64,000 bases of DNA, from NCBI GenBank assembly GCA_032191485.1, contig JAVDOI010000006.1, positions 14,718,240 to 14,782,239 of the forward strand. The letters are read 5' to 3'. Below, one piece after another: positions 51,701 through 64,000 of this stretch. How positions within the stretch are numbered: position 1 is the first letter of the stretch; each line of letters begins with the position of its first letter. This stretch comes from Leptoclinus maculatus. Lineage: Eukaryota; Chordata; Actinopteri; Perciformes; Stichaeidae. Made by a program: the position numbers and the translations under genes. Below the pieces are notes generated by a model that saw only the letters and a list, made by a program, of their open reading frames with translations, made no database searches and had not been told where the DNA came from.

Positions 51701-54700
51701 TTTATTATCTGGCAGCTTTATTCTCTGGCAGGTGTCTGTACACATGAGAGTGTACAGACACCTCAACACCTTAAATCACCATCTCCTCTAAAAGGAAAGT
51801 AACTAATAAATCAATTTCAGTCAATGAAAATTATTGTTTAAAAATGAAAAGAAAAAGCAGCTACCACCAGCCTGTGTGGGACTCAGGATGAGGTTGTGGT
51901 TTTGCTGAAATCCCAGCATTGCCTGTAACAAACGTATAAGCCACATTCACTCTGGCACGTCCCGCTGGACTCGCATCTAATGCCTCTATTCTCTGCAGTG
52001 GTGCTCCAGTTTCCTTCCCAGACTGAGAGTGTGTGCTCGAACATCCCAGCAGACATGATAAAGCACAAATAAACATGCTGGGGGAATAGCGGTCTTTCCC
52101 AAACCAGCAGAGCATCTTAAAGAGCCTGCCGTGGGTGGACTTGGCAAAGGTTTCTCCTTGTTACTGGGTGAACAATTATTGATCCAGTGAGACTGGTAGG
52201 TAAATAGAGGGCTGAATCTATTACAGCTAAAATGTAGCATAGAGGAACAAGCAGACATCAGGACAATCAAACAGCTTGCTATCTCCCCCACCTGGCAGCA
52301 CAGAGCAATTACACCATGTTGTTCTAAACGTGTCGGGCCTGGTGAGGTTGAGGAAGCAACAATTCTGTGTATACCTATTGTTAATAGTTGAGTAATGAGA
52401 TGTGAAGTCTGAGACACTAGAAAAAGCTCAGTAGACAACCTGATTGACAGCACAAATTCCGCCTATGAGGGCATGACACTCTGTGGTTTCAGTATGAAAA
52501 AGAGGAAGCGACTTCAGCTGACTAACGCAATTCTCTTACTCACGTGTGATTACTAAACCTCAAACAAGATAAGGTGTCATGGAAACAGATTCACACTACC
52601 ATCATTTGCAAAACTCCACTCTGAGTTACAGGTTGAGGCAGGTAGCTCTGAGTAGCTTCTAGAGAGGATTTGTTTTGCAGGCTGAGCACACAGAGGGAAA
52701 TTGATGCATGCAGTATGGGCGTGGGAAGTTTGTATGTTTTGGCATGTGTGGCCTTGTGTGTGTGTTTGAGATGTGTGTGACTGTGTGTGGTAGAGAGACA
52801 CAGGCAATGAAGAAGCTCTCACCTGTGTGGTCCACAGCTGCAAAAGTAGAGCTCTTTTCTGCATTTCTGCATCCACTCCCTCCTCCTGCAGGAAGTCGTG
52901 GTAGCTCTGCTGCCAAGAGTTTGACCCTGACCCTCCGCTCAGACAATTTGGGGACAGCAGCTCCCACAGTCGCACCCGGCATGAGTTGGCTGTTTTGCTT
53001 TCCCCTGTTGAAGACCCAACATACTTTCATGCATACTCACTGTGCTGTACACCACATGAAGTCAGAGCAGGAAAGCAAAAGTAAAACAAGTTGACTTTTT
53101 ATTCGCTATTGTGCGGCTTACCTCGCTTGAGTGAGCAACGAGCCAGTTTGGCGAGAAGATCGTCAAACTTGCGAAATTCTTTGTAGACCGCAGAAGCATT
53201 GTCTCTGCTCTCAAACAACGTACGGTATCCGGCCCTGAGCACAACAATAAAGTTGAAGATCTTCCTGCCTGTCACTCCTGGTAGTATAAACAGTGACACC
53301 ATTTGATTTACAGTATGTTGCAGGGCTTGAAACGCTGTGTGTTACCTGAAGAGAAGGCTGTAACAAAGGTCAAAGAGTCCATCCTGCCTCCACTCTTGTT
53401 GGTTGCAGTCTTTCTGGTCACTCAGCAGCAGGTTCTGAAGGTGAGTGTTCATGGAGCTGCTGAGGTTGGAGAGACTGACACCTTGAAAATGCCTGAGGAA
53501 ATAATACAAATACATTGAGACTCGCAATCCGCATTTAAAGCAGAGTTTGTCTTGTAATTTTGTGAACCATAAAGTCTGCGTTTAAAAGATGCATTCATTA
53601 CTGTTCCATCCACTTCCTCTCTGCTCTAGGTTTGAGGCTCGGCAGCTGCAGACTGAAGATCCTTTTCATGAGCTGGTTTCTGCTGCGGGTGAAGTCCAAG
53701 AAGACTGTGTCGTTCATCACGGCATCGAAAGAGTTCGGATCCAACAGCACCGTCACGTAATGACCAGCAACACGGACCTGGGACGACATCATTTTAGTTT
53801 GTCCGATATCCATTATTTTAAATTGCAATATTTTAAACAACTCTCATTGGGTTTTTTTTCTATCCAAAAAGAATCGTCTCATTGTTTGTCCTTAATTTGA
53901 AGTTATGTGGAATGGTCAGTGTTTTGCTCGAAGACATTCAGTGAAACACTATGTTCTATATTGGAATAATACGGAGTTGCAGTGGCCTCTGCAGAACTAA
54001 TTTCAGATATATTCAGATTAAAAGTATAATGGAGGCCGACTGAACTTGCTTTCACCACACATGCAAAATTATGTCTTGCTAAATTGAATAGTTTCTTGCT
54101 TTCATGTGAAAACCTGATTTGAATTTTGCTCCTGTATGTAAACACATCTTTAAATAGTTTCTTTCAAACCATTACATATTTGTTTTTTCTCCTATTTGGC
54201 AGTCAAATGTTCCTACACAGTCTTCATCAGAACTTACTGTGAAAATATCTCCATGTCTGTCTTTCATCCGGGCCAGAAACTTTGCAGCATCTTTTCCAAA
54301 CTCAAGAGCGTGGCCCAACCACGGAAAGAATCCTTTGTCCAGAGGAGGCTCGTTATTCCGTCTGTGAAGTATAAGGAAACTCGTTAAATTGACAACAACA
54401 GGAACACCTCGATCACGTTCAATGATCACATTCATACATCTGCTGGCCACTGAGCAGCTCCGCCGGAGCGGTTAAGGTTAAGGGGCCTCGCTTGAGGGAG
54501 AGCAAGCGATGGTTTTCACTTTCCTCAGCCAGGTTTTACCTGCAGGTGGTTTCTCTGACCTTTAGTCCTCCACTGTCAATGTGATTAAGTAGTTTATCTA
54601 TTCGTTCATGAATCTTAACTAACAGGTTTGGAGTCAACAGCAAGTTATGTCATGAGAGCATTGAGGTTGAAACACAGGCCACAGTGTAAACGATAAGAAT

Positions 54701-55057
54701 AATGTTGAGTTTTAAGACAACTAAATGCAGAGAATCAGGGTTTCATAGTCAGCATTGTTCAAACATACAAATTCTATAATATCAGATAATATATGAGTTA
54801 AGAGGTATTCTAAGTATTACTATTCATTAATGTATTTGATTAATATTAAATATACTTAACTTTAGAAAATAGCTAAAGTTTTTGCAGTATTTTGCAGAAC
54901 TTCAGAATCTATCACAATCTCTGAAATTAAACCTTTGTTAATCATCTAATATCTGCAAATATCAACATATTAATAAAAGGCTTTACCTTGTGCGAGTGGA
55001 GTACAGGAGAAGTAGTATAAGCAGTCCATTGAGTAGTAAGAATATTGTCCACAACAT
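48772..55057 (-). CDS. ptgis: Prostacyclin synthase (CYP8A1)
   Basis: Isomerises prostaglandin H2 to prostacyclin on the ER membrane, without needing a reductase. Coding exons in order: 55057-54987, 54361-54238, 53777-53602, 53492-53346, 53234-53122, 53004-52823, 50924-50762, 50447-50266, 50017-49866, 48931-48772; 489 aa (human 500), frame kept. N-terminal membrane anchor MLWTIFLLLNGLLILLLLY. Then EPPLDKGFFPWLGHALEFGKD, the GHYVTVLLDP strand, I-helix region NAGPAAFWLLGFLL without the usual P450 oxygen-activating Thr (typical of CYP8A1), and K-helix ETLR (331-334). The haem loop is WGAGSSICVG with Cys425 as the iron ligand; Trp replaces the usual Phe, as in the family. The last exon reads SRYGFGMLQPDGDLQVRFRL-like and ends KRTLREM. 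Upstream of the ATG is a GC-box-like ggaggcgtgg (55168-55177). Position next to kcnb1 matches human 20q13. Confidence 0.95.
48932..49865 (-). other. ptgis intron 9 with repeat remnant
   Basis: About 0.9 kb. The part 49240-49640 contains tttttacttgcccctacaga near the left and acttgcccagggcaagcggg near the right, resembling a fish repeat with acttgccc motifs. The remainder is unremarkable. Confidence 0.45.
50925..52822 (-). other. ptgis intron 6 with a MITE
   Basis: The largest ptgis intron, 1.9 kb, splitting the region before the I helix. It contains the inverted-repeat element at 51369-51692. The rest has no recognisable coding or RNA feature. Confidence 0.7.
51369..51692. mobile_element. 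MITE with about 80-bp terminal inverted repeats, copy 1
   Basis: The left end (aaaggaataggtcagcattt, from 51369) continues through gaaatatgcttagagagtta and gatgagatacc. The complement of the right end reads aaggaatagtttgacaatct, then gaaatatgcgtagtcaagag. Both arms then read catgt..., gctaaatatg-like sequence. The interior includes acaagatgtaacatgttgat and ccaggctagctgttttaagt. No coding potential. A related element is at 60921-61270. Confidence 0.75.
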
Positions 55058-58000
55058 GTTTCAGTGAAGTCTTATACTTGTCCTGTCCTGTGAGACAATT
55101 TATTTCATAGCTGCTGGAAACTGAGCTTTATGTTTGAGCCCCGCTCAACCGCACCTACTGCTTGTTAGGAGGCGTGGAAAGGTGTGGCTTGTGACACAAA
55201 GTGTTACGCAACACTCTTACAGTAGCTACTCGGTGTCACACACCACAAAAAACACCACATTCTGAGTGACACTTAACTATTTCTACTGTTTAGAGTTTTA
55301 ACACTTTCCAGAAGAAGGTTCAACATCCTGCACAAAATCCTTCATTGACGCACAGAGAAGCCACCTGTCAGAACATTTCCCAGCAGTGACATCAGCGAGG
55401 TAAAGAGACTGACTGATGTCAGGGTGCACATATTTCATGGAGGGTGTCATTGAGTCAAGTTCTCGTGGTTTGTTGAAATGTTCCTATGACAACATTCAAT
55501 TCCCTTTAACATTGTGAAATGTTTATTTTTACCTCCCATAAAAAGTCATAGTAACAAGTATTTACTCATGACGCTGTCTGCCAAACTGTAACCAATGATT
55601 CATATAGTAAAAGCTGTCACAAGATGTGTTTTATGTGATACTGTGATGCTATTTTAATGTTTTTTTTACTGGGAAATTAATGAATGACCAATTTGTCATA
55701 CCTTACTAGATGTGTTACATAATTCTCATGAAAAATGGCAGCAAACAGAGGAATGGTGCAAGTCCTCTGCCTACCAGCAGAGGCCAGTCGTGCACTAACA
55801 GTAGCACATTTCAGCAGCTGGAGAACAGAGAAGCAGTGGAGACTGTTCAGATGAAAATCGTACAGGTCAACAACATATTTTAGGAAAGTTACAGCAAGGC
55901 CTTAGTAACCAGAGGACCAATGAACACGGACAGATTAAGAGGAAACGAAGACTTAACGATGTTACCTCGGATAGTTTCTCAACACTATGTAATAACCGCG
56001 TTAGTCTGCTGCTACTGTTAGCATCAAGTGTGCTCTTCGCTAACGGACCGTACCAGCAACAACAACCTCACATTTCCATTCCGACGGACAATGTGCACGA
56101 GTTGTCAAAAGATGAATACAAACTAAAACATTCCTGTCTCTAACTATTGTACAAGACGACTTCCATACATTACAAATTCTGACCCCATCTGAATGCCATA
56201 TTTTACTCTAAAAGAAATTACAATTCAACAAAATATTGACATTATTAGTATTATTATTAATAATAATAATAATATATAGAAGTTAAAGACAAATTCATGC
56301 AAATGAGGTGTGCCTGTAGCTTGTGAAATATAACGCCCTTTCTATTTCCAGATACCATAGTAACCACAAAACACACACAAACCAACTGTAGCCTGAAAAT
56401 GAATCAGTAAAGGTCAAATAAAACTCATTTAATCATGATACTTTAATAATTTTTGAATACTCTTTAGAAATGTTACATTTTTAAATGAATGAAATATTCT
56501 ATATATAATTAATTTAAATCACACATAATAAGGTAGCCACATTGATCACATATGATTTCATAAAGCATCACTCAAACACCCACTCTCACCTTCCCTACAC
56601 ACACGACAGTACTTGATACTGTCATAAAAAACAGTATATATTAAAATCATCATGTAATAATCTCAGAATGTGTTAATTAATGAATTCATGTTTTTTAAAA
56701 GTTGGAAAAAAAGGATACACATACACTGTCTAATGCTTTCTAATCAAGTGTAAATCAGACTTAGTCTTTAGACATCTCCCATGGGAACGGAAGGGACCAG
56801 GAGTACTGCCAGCCAATAAAGCCAGCCTTTTAGGAATAATGATGTTATTATGTTAATGACCCTAAACTGCCTGTTTCATAAAAGATGGGTGTGGTGCACT
56901 GGAAACCAATCAACTTTAATCAAACAGCCTCTGGTATAAACAAACATAGAATTTCACATTAAATTTCACATAAAACAAAATGTTACATGTAACAGTTTGC
57001 TCAAAACATTTACTCCCATGTTTAAATGTCTGCTGATTTGAACCCGGACATACACACATTTTCTTTTAAAACCAATAATTTCTAAGTTCCTCCCGTAAAG
57101 GCCTATAATTGGATGGTGTTAAAGTTTCCACGGCCTAGTTAGACCCAGCTTTTTCGCATTATTTTCAAACCAACCTCAATTTTTATCAGGCTTACTCTGA
57201 GATTGAATCGTGACAACTGAAGGGTTGTCCTGCAGATTTCTCCTGGGCTCTCTCCCAGCTTTAACAGTTGTCACAGAATGACAGTAGCCAACAGATTTCC
57301 TGAGAAATTGGGTGCAAAGGCAGAGCAGGATTTCTTGACACAATTCAAAGTGCAGTCTCAAAACGAGAGTGCTCAATTACCGCTGCCCTTTGCACCAGTT
57401 CACATTGCTTTGAGACAAAAACACATTTGGTGAAGTGGTAAGATGGAGGACGTTCGCACTTGGGAAGCCACAGGAAGTTATTTGACAGCATTTGTCAGAA
57501 AACTGCAGCAGTGAAGAGCGCTGAGAGGGAGAAAGAGCAGAATGACACATTGAGCCATCGTTTCTCTGGGGAGATAATCCATCATCTTTATCAAAGTGTT
57601 GGAGTGGAAAATGGCTTCAGTCAGTCATTTGTAACCCCTCAGTCTCTTCCACCCAGAAATCTGTTTTCTGTGTTGTCAGTTAGTTGTCTCATTCAGACCC
57701 AAGAAGAATCCACAACTCCAGTTTTGCTGATTTTAAAGTCTAAATTGTAGTTTTGGAGTATTATTTCCTCTATAATTTTGTGATTTTGTGATGGTAAACT
57801 GATCTACACAGCAGGCTACACAGTAATATCAAAGATACTGTACGGCAGATCTTTAGTGGTCCTTAGACGATGTTTTATCCAGATGTAATGAGTAGTCGAC
57901 TAATCAATTAGTCAATCGGCAGAAAATTTGCCTGCAACTATTTTAGTTTTCGATTTAGTCATTCCTTAAGAAACAATGTCAAATATTTGCTGATTCCAGC

Positions 58001-59319
58001 TTCTCAAATATGAGGATTTGATGCTTTTCTTTGATAGTAAAGTAAATATCTTTGGGACTAAACAAGACATAGGAAGATGTCCCCTTTGGCTTTGGGAAAC
58101 CATAACATAATTTTTCACTATTTTCTGACGTTTTATATACAAAAGTAATTGATTATCTGACAAAATAATCATCAGATCAACTGACAATTACATAAACAAT
58201 CCTTAGTTGCTGCCCCAGTGGTATTATGCCGGACACTGTTTGGTCACTTGTAACACATTTTGAAACAGAACTGCTCCTGCAGCCTTCGAGCCCCTATGGT
58301 ACCCATCAACACTTATGATCACGAGACAAAGATCTTGTCGTTTTTTTCACAATTATACAGTATCATATTTTGGTAGATATGGTGGTCATACATACTTCAA
58401 CTGATGAGTGTTCCAGTAACAAATGAGTACGTATGTCTTCAAAAAATAGAAGAATGCATCTTTTTATTTGCATTGCAGTATGAAGACGCCAGTATTTCAT
58501 CCGTTTTCTAACAGTCCTTCTATGTCTCAAAATGTGTTAGGAATGACCGGATCTATTATAAATACATAACATATGCCTAACATTTGAATTTGAATAAAAA
58601 ATGGCTGACTTTATTGGACAACTACATCCTGAGTTCTGCAGTTAGAAAGGTTTAGCAACTGATGTCCTGGAAACAGAGCCCTCAAATTGTAATCAATAAC
58701 AAACGATGTGCATTCCTTCAGCTGTGGAGTAACAGCAATTGGAAAAATGTTTTCATATCAGTTCACTCAAACAAATCTTAAATCATCCATGAGGAGAAAA
58801 GTGGTTAAGAAGGGAGGGGGCTGGGGGAGGAGTCTAAGATTGACTTTCACATCTATTCAGCCTTTTTTTTTGCAGCAGCAGCAGCAGCATTGAACTTGCA
58901 GATAGAGGGAGAGAAGAAAAAAAAGAAGCAGACTGAACAGACTGCAGAAGGAGCTCAGTGCTGTTACCGCCGAGGCTGCCATAGCTGTTTCTCTCAGATC
59001 TTACTCCAGGCTTTACGAAATGTACACCAGACGTGAATTGTTTCCCGATTTACTGAAGAGTGCTGGTGAAAAGGAGTGGTCAGGGACGGAGATCATTATG
59101 CACTTTTAGGTTCGACGTCGCCTTTGAACGCAGCGCAGCAGCATCGCCCCAGAGCCTCGAAAGTGCGGTTGATTTCCGAAGTTTGTGTCTAGCGGGCGAT
59201 GATTCGCATCTGATTGTTGCTCAACTATCTGGAGAGGACTGCAAGACGGGCAAACGCTGCATTGTGGCAACCGAGACGCTGATTCCTGCCCGAGGATTGC
59301 ACAATCCGCTCTCCCCAAA
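55058..59319. other. Intergenic region between divergent ptgis and srGAP-family genes
   Basis: About 4.3 kb, head-to-head, so both promoters should lie here. No gene is visible. A dispersed repeat lies at 57885-58215, an ATT-type tract at 56243-56275, and the probable srGAP 5' untranslated region at about 58870-59319, with a short GCA repeat (58873-58890). Confidence 0.6.
57885..58215. repeat. Dispersed fish repeat, gactaatcaattagtcaat type
   Basis: Contains gtcgactaatcaattagtca, ttgctgattccagcttctca, ttcactattttctgacgttt and ttagttgctgcccc, which match a very common fish repeat from start to end. It appears nearly full length. Confidence 0.65.
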
Positions 59320-59386
59320 ATGTCATCTCATGCGAAAGTCAAGAAGGACAAAGAGATTATTGCCGAATATGAGACACAAGTGAAAG
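59320..59386 (+). CDS. First coding exon of an srGAP-family (SLIT-ROBO Rho GTPase-activating) gene, partial
   Basis: Encodes MSSHAKVKKDKEIIAEYETQ then VK, ending in phase 1 at a G/GTTGGT donor. SRGAP1, 2 and 3 all begin with a very similar 22-residue segment (KKDKEIIAEY followed by QVK or QIK) that leads into the F-BAR domain, and their first coding exon ends at the same point. Family members bend membranes through the F-BAR domain and inactivate Rac or Cdc42 downstream of Slit-Robo. MSS resembles SRGAP3 and QVK resembles SRGAP1 and 2, so I do not choose a paralogue. The remaining exons must lie beyond 64000, since none is visible after this one. The preceding 400 bases are CpG-richer, as expected for a 5' untranslated region. 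Confidence 0.85.
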
Positions 59387-60920
59387 GTTGGTTAACGTGC
59401 AGGCCTGATCGTATTGTTGTTCTGCGTGTCAGGGCGCTATTGCGTAACTTTGCCACACGCTTTATATGGCTTACAGTGTGCAGTGCTGTGGGGCGGGACA
59501 GATTGCATAGTTATAGATGACAGCCATTTTTTTTTTTTACATATCTCTTTGGAAAATGTCTCATAAATTCATGTCATTAACTGTCTTTTGGTTTAAGGGC
59601 ATTACTTGAATCCAGAGATGTATTGATTAAGATGCAACTTGGCTGAGCTGGTTTCTCTGCTGAAGATGTTTGCTGCTCATTAACATGCCAAGCCCTACAT
59701 GTGTGGCCATGTAGCTTACATGGATGATTTGTTTCAAAGTGCAGCTGGTATTTCTGTGAGACTGTTCTGATGCTGCACACCCAACAACGGAATGTATCAA
59801 TTCACCTTGTACAGTCTTTCCAGTGGACTGGAGGTCATGCACCTCAGGTACTCGTACAGAATATTTTGAGACATCAGGGTACATTTTACAGCTTCTTCCT
59901 AGAAATGAAGGTTGACATATACTTTAAATGATAATATGGTAACCTAGCCTATGTCATTTTAAAAGACAATACGAGCAATGAGTATTCCAAGTATAAGAAG
60001 GGAAAGGGAATGCTTGAAAAGATCACACAGCAAACAGTTCAGAAAGTCCATAAATAATGTATGCTGTCTGTATGAATTATGAACCATGAAAGGAATTTAC
60101 TGTCTGCCGCTAAATATGTGACTAGATGAACCACCCAGAGAGAGAAGAGAGTCGGGAACAGTGACACTGTATTGGAACAGACAGTGCAGGATGTGTATAG
60201 GTGGGTTGTCCTCTCAGCCCTTTAGAGACGACTTCAGGCGGTGTGAACTTTAACACTTCGTGCATCACCCTCTCACAGTTGTGGTTAAGCTAAGTGTTAT
60301 GTACCAGGTTTTATTCACAGACACAGACAGGCTTTCTTCTAGAATAAGTTGACATTTTAAACCTGGATAACTGCTATACATACTGGTGTGTTATTGACTC
60401 TGGTAATTATTGTCTGTAATGAAGGAAATCGTTTCAGTATAAAACGGGCCATTATACAGTAGGCTGTATAGTCTCAGGGTAAAATAACAGCCTCTGCTCA
60501 TACTTTGGTTCAAAATCACCCAACAGCAAAGCAGTACTCTAAAACACTCAAACACCAGAGTGGACTTCGGCATAGAAAACACCAATTGAAACGTCCATTG
60601 TGGACTCGTAGTGTGCGTTTGGGCCCAATAGTTCACTCTATAGGTTGGTGCCATTTCAAGGTGTCCGCCATTGGGGTCCACATTCCAGCTGCGGTCCGAA
60701 TACTGTAGCAGAGTTGGCATAGTTCGTATTGACAGCGTGCCATGTAGCTCATTTGCTGCATCTGCGTTTCAGATTGAAGTGTAACTAAAGGAATATCTTA
60801 ACTTTTGTTAGGCCTATTTGCTTTCTTGCAGACAAGTTGAATGGCAGAGCAAATGTATCTATGTAGCACATTATATAGACTCATGTCAGTGTTTTACATG
60901 TTTTTAAACCAAATAAAGTT

Positions 60921-61270
60921 GGATGAGAAGATCAACTCCACTCTTATACTTGTGCGCTAAATATAAAGCTACAGTTACTGCAGTTAGCTTTGCATAGTAA
61001 AATACTGAAAGCGAGGCAAAACAGCTAGTATTTCTTCCTGAGGCCAAGAGGCTGTAGTTCAGTACACTTGTTGTTTTTACACATAGTTTTTTGTACAGAC
61101 TAAACAAACAAGATCTAATGTGTTGATTAGTGAGTTGTAGAGGTGCTTGTACGTATTTTTTTTTTGTTATCTTTGGACAGAGCCAGACTAGCTGCATCCA
61201 GTCTTTATGCTAAGCTAAGCTAATTGGCTGCTGACTGTAACTTCATATTGGACATCCAGACATGACATCT
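60921..61270. mobile_element. MITE, copy 2 of the 51369 family
   Basis: The left part ggatgagaagatcaactcca, cgctaaatataaagctacag is the inverted counterpart of the right part ctgtaacttcatattggaca, ccagacatgacatc. The interior shares acaagatctaatgtgttgat and gacagagccagactagctgc with 51369-51692. Confidence 0.75.
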
Positions 61271-61894
61271 TATTTAAGAGAGGGGAGCCTATTTTACCTT
61301 ATATAGTATAATATTTTACTTATCAGACTCAGTAGCCACAACAGTTCCCTTCTCCCAAAAGAGCACATTTTGCTGCTACAATTATTATTTTCTTAATCTT
61401 GTGCATTCCTGCATGTATGAACTGCACTGCTTTAATTAAATTAAAATGAAGATTTTCTTATTCATTTTATTTCCAAATACACATTAAATAATAATACAAA
61501 AATAAAACAAAACACTATGTTTGTACAGCTCATATTTATTTTAAATGACTTTACTGTCTCAGTCCAGGAAAAAAAAACAGTTTGAATGTATTTCAAATCC
61601 ATGAAAGCATGTAGAAATTGGTGTAACGGTGATGCCACTGAAGGCAATATTGTTATAGATGAAGTCAATAGAGTATCGGTGCAAACATGTGTAAAAGTTT
61701 TATCAAAGTCTTCTTTTACAGACTTGATTAGACTTTACTGCTGTTGAAGACTTTAAAGAGCAGAAATATCCAAACATTATCAGCATTTGTCTGGAACGAT
61801 GAGTATGATTAGCATTTTGTAGACAGAGGTGTGGTTTATGTTCACCCAGTCTTCTCTTTGTCTGTTTATTTGTTTGACTCTTTCTCTCCTTCAG

Positions 61895-62014
<120 letters not shown>

Positions 62015-64000
62015 CTACACCAGCGTTGTGGCTGTGAGAGAGCCATCACAGTCTCTCGTCTCAGTTTCAGGAAAAGCTTTTAAGCTGACATCTTAAACTC
62101 ATTTGCAAACTGGGCTTAGATCAGTTTGGCACTGTGGGGGCTTTACTCTGACACTGGCCTCCAATAATGCTGAGTTGCTGACTGCACAGCAGTTCAATCA
62201 GGTACACAAACCTAATGCACTTTGTGGTATTTTTCAACTTGCCACATTTAAACAGTGATTGTTGGTGTGTGTTGTGAGCTCAAAGCTTTACAGGTCTGGG
62301 CCTGTATTAGTGATACATAGTGATCGTCACATATCGTTCTTGATTTATTGATGACTGAACAGTCACTCTGCTTTGTATCACAACGTTCATCATTAATGTC
62401 ATTATTTAATCATTACCAGAAGCTGAAATTGTGTTTCTTGTCCGTGACCAAAACATGATTGTGACTCCTGAATCGCACTAAATGCAGGTTTGGTTTTACA
62501 GAGTTAATATTTTTCCTTCTAAGGAGCGTAGTTGACCAGCCTAAGATATCTCTAAGCGTCCTGCTGATCCCGAAAACCAAAACGCAAGGAAATGACTGAG
62601 AGATACTCTTCATCATACTGTACTTCTAGCTCTAGGCCACATTATCTTTAATGCCATTTGATCTGTTTGGAGCCGAGCCGTTTAAGTATCATGCGAAAAT
62701 TGCTCTAATGGGTAATATTTAAACCATTTATTGTAAGATGTGCTGTTGCTAAGGGAACATGTAGAAATGCGGAAGTTATGTAATGTTGACTTTACATGGA
62801 TATATGTCCCTAAAACAGTATGAAAGTGAAACGGGGAAGCCTGTGATACTTGTTCCATTTGTAATGTTTTTGTTGCTTGTCTGATTGTGAGATTTGGTTG
62901 TACTGACTTGGTGACAGTCCGACTGTCACCATAGTCACTGTAGAGATGCATTCCACAAGGAGCATGTAGACACAGCCCTCTGTGTGGATTCATCATAATG
63001 AAAGAATGCCTCGACTGATACTGTCGTGAAATACCAGGGTTGCGACACTGAAACTATATCTTTTGTCTCCATGTCTTGGTACCACTGTTGTTGTTGATGA
63101 CGGGTCCCAAGAGTTGAGCAACATGAGATTTAAAGAGAGAGCCGCTATAAATTCTGCTCACTACATCCTGGATTTTTCCTGTCCTGTGGTTGCACAAAGA
63201 GCGATGCCTTTTCTTGTTAGAGATATTTGTATGGAGAACGAGAGACCGGAAGTCTCTAGCAAATGGGCAGTAAAGGCATACCATAGCCATTACTGCATTC
63301 ACAAGACAAGTGTTCTGTGAACACAGCCTTAATTTGTACCAAATGATGTCAACGTGTCAGTCTGGGTTAGGCCACATGTGACTAGCCACGCATGGCTAAC
63401 TGCAGACACCGCCGCAGAGACTGCTGCTGGCCGTTGCAATAGCTGTGCTAGGCTAATTTGCGCTACCGTGGTGACAAGGACTCCTCACTATGTGATATTT
63501 GGTGCTCTCTGTTGCAGTGCAGGGGCCTTACGGGCAACCCCGCAAGGCAACAGTGAACAATAGTTTGCCCCCATTTAGTTACATCAGAGATCCAAGCATG
63601 TAGCCTCTACAGGCATGCGGTGTTTGAAGTTGGCGCTCGGATGTGGTTTGTCGTTTCGAATGTGTACGGTAAAAGAGGAGCTCAAGGCATCGTAACAGCT
63701 GAGCTCAGGCAGGTACTTTCCTTTTAAAATTCAGTTGAGGGACATTCTGTCCAGTATTTGGTTGGCTTGAGTTTAGTTTTATGTATTCAAGAAACTTTAA
63801 CACGACTGTGTTTAAATGATCCCGATGCTCAATCACTACCAGATTAAGCATCTTGAGAAGTTCTTTTCACTTGCTTCAGTGTTACCCTCAGGACTCTGGT
63901 AAATAACATAACAGGATGTTAACCATATGGGATAGGAGAAAAATAAACATTACAAACGGGTAAAGACCTATTAGTGAAATTTCAAAAAGCCTTTGGGGGT

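Noticed and set aside
52379..53094. Long alternative frames over ptgis exon 6
   Set aside because: Shadows of the real exon 52823-53004, whose true frame reads the CYP8A1 sequence.

Overview
This window looks like vertebrate nuclear DNA from a teleost fish, probably a percomorph. The genes are intron-rich with GT-AG splice sites and vertebrate-specific domain architectures, and the intergenic DNA is AT-rich. It carries long (CA)n, (GA)n and (CT)n microsatellites and many decayed dispersed repeats of types I recognise from fish genomes. I see no operons, CRISPR arrays, bacterial or phage features, or intact viral genes.

Six genes are supported. From left to right: (1) stau1 (+, coding 763-6014, 14 coding exons, 695 aa), a double-stranded-RNA-binding protein. 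(2) An rdh10-like retinol dehydrogenase of the short-chain dehydrogenase family (-, 7972-10779, 5 exons, 317 aa), convergent with stau1. (3) sbspon-like (+, 13317-16613, 5 exons, 268 aa), a small secreted somatomedin-B/thrombospondin-1 protein. (4) kcnb1 (-), the Kv2.1 voltage-gated potassium channel, with two coding exons (44586-45161 and 22598-24520) around a 20-kb intron, 832 aa. (5) ptgis (-, 48772-55057, 10 exons, 489 aa), prostacyclin synthase CYP8A1. (6) The first coding exon of an srGAP-family gene (+, 59320-59386), which continues past the right edge. Exon boundaries were worked out by hand from splice consensus, reading phase and family similarity; every joined gene keeps frame from start to stop.

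The order STAU1-KCNB1-PTGIS is that of human 20q13. RDH10 and SBSPON lie in the human genome with KCNB2 and STAU2 on 8q13-q21, the sister region from early vertebrate genome duplication. The fish window therefore appears to keep the 20q13-side duplicates of RDH10 and SBSPON, which mammals lack at that locus. This is the main biological point of the window. The genes do not form one pathway; what they share is ancestry of the block.

The rest is intron and intergenic sequence: about 6 kb between sbspon-like and kcnb1, the 20-kb kcnb1 intron, about 3.6 kb between kcnb1 and ptgis, 4.3 kb between ptgis and the srGAP exon, and 4.6 kb of srGAP intron. These stretches hold MITE-like elements with long terminal inverted repeats, hAT-like ends, a LINE fragment, a SINE-like repeat, microsatellites, a perfect 23-bp hairpin and a tRNA-like hairpin near the left edge.
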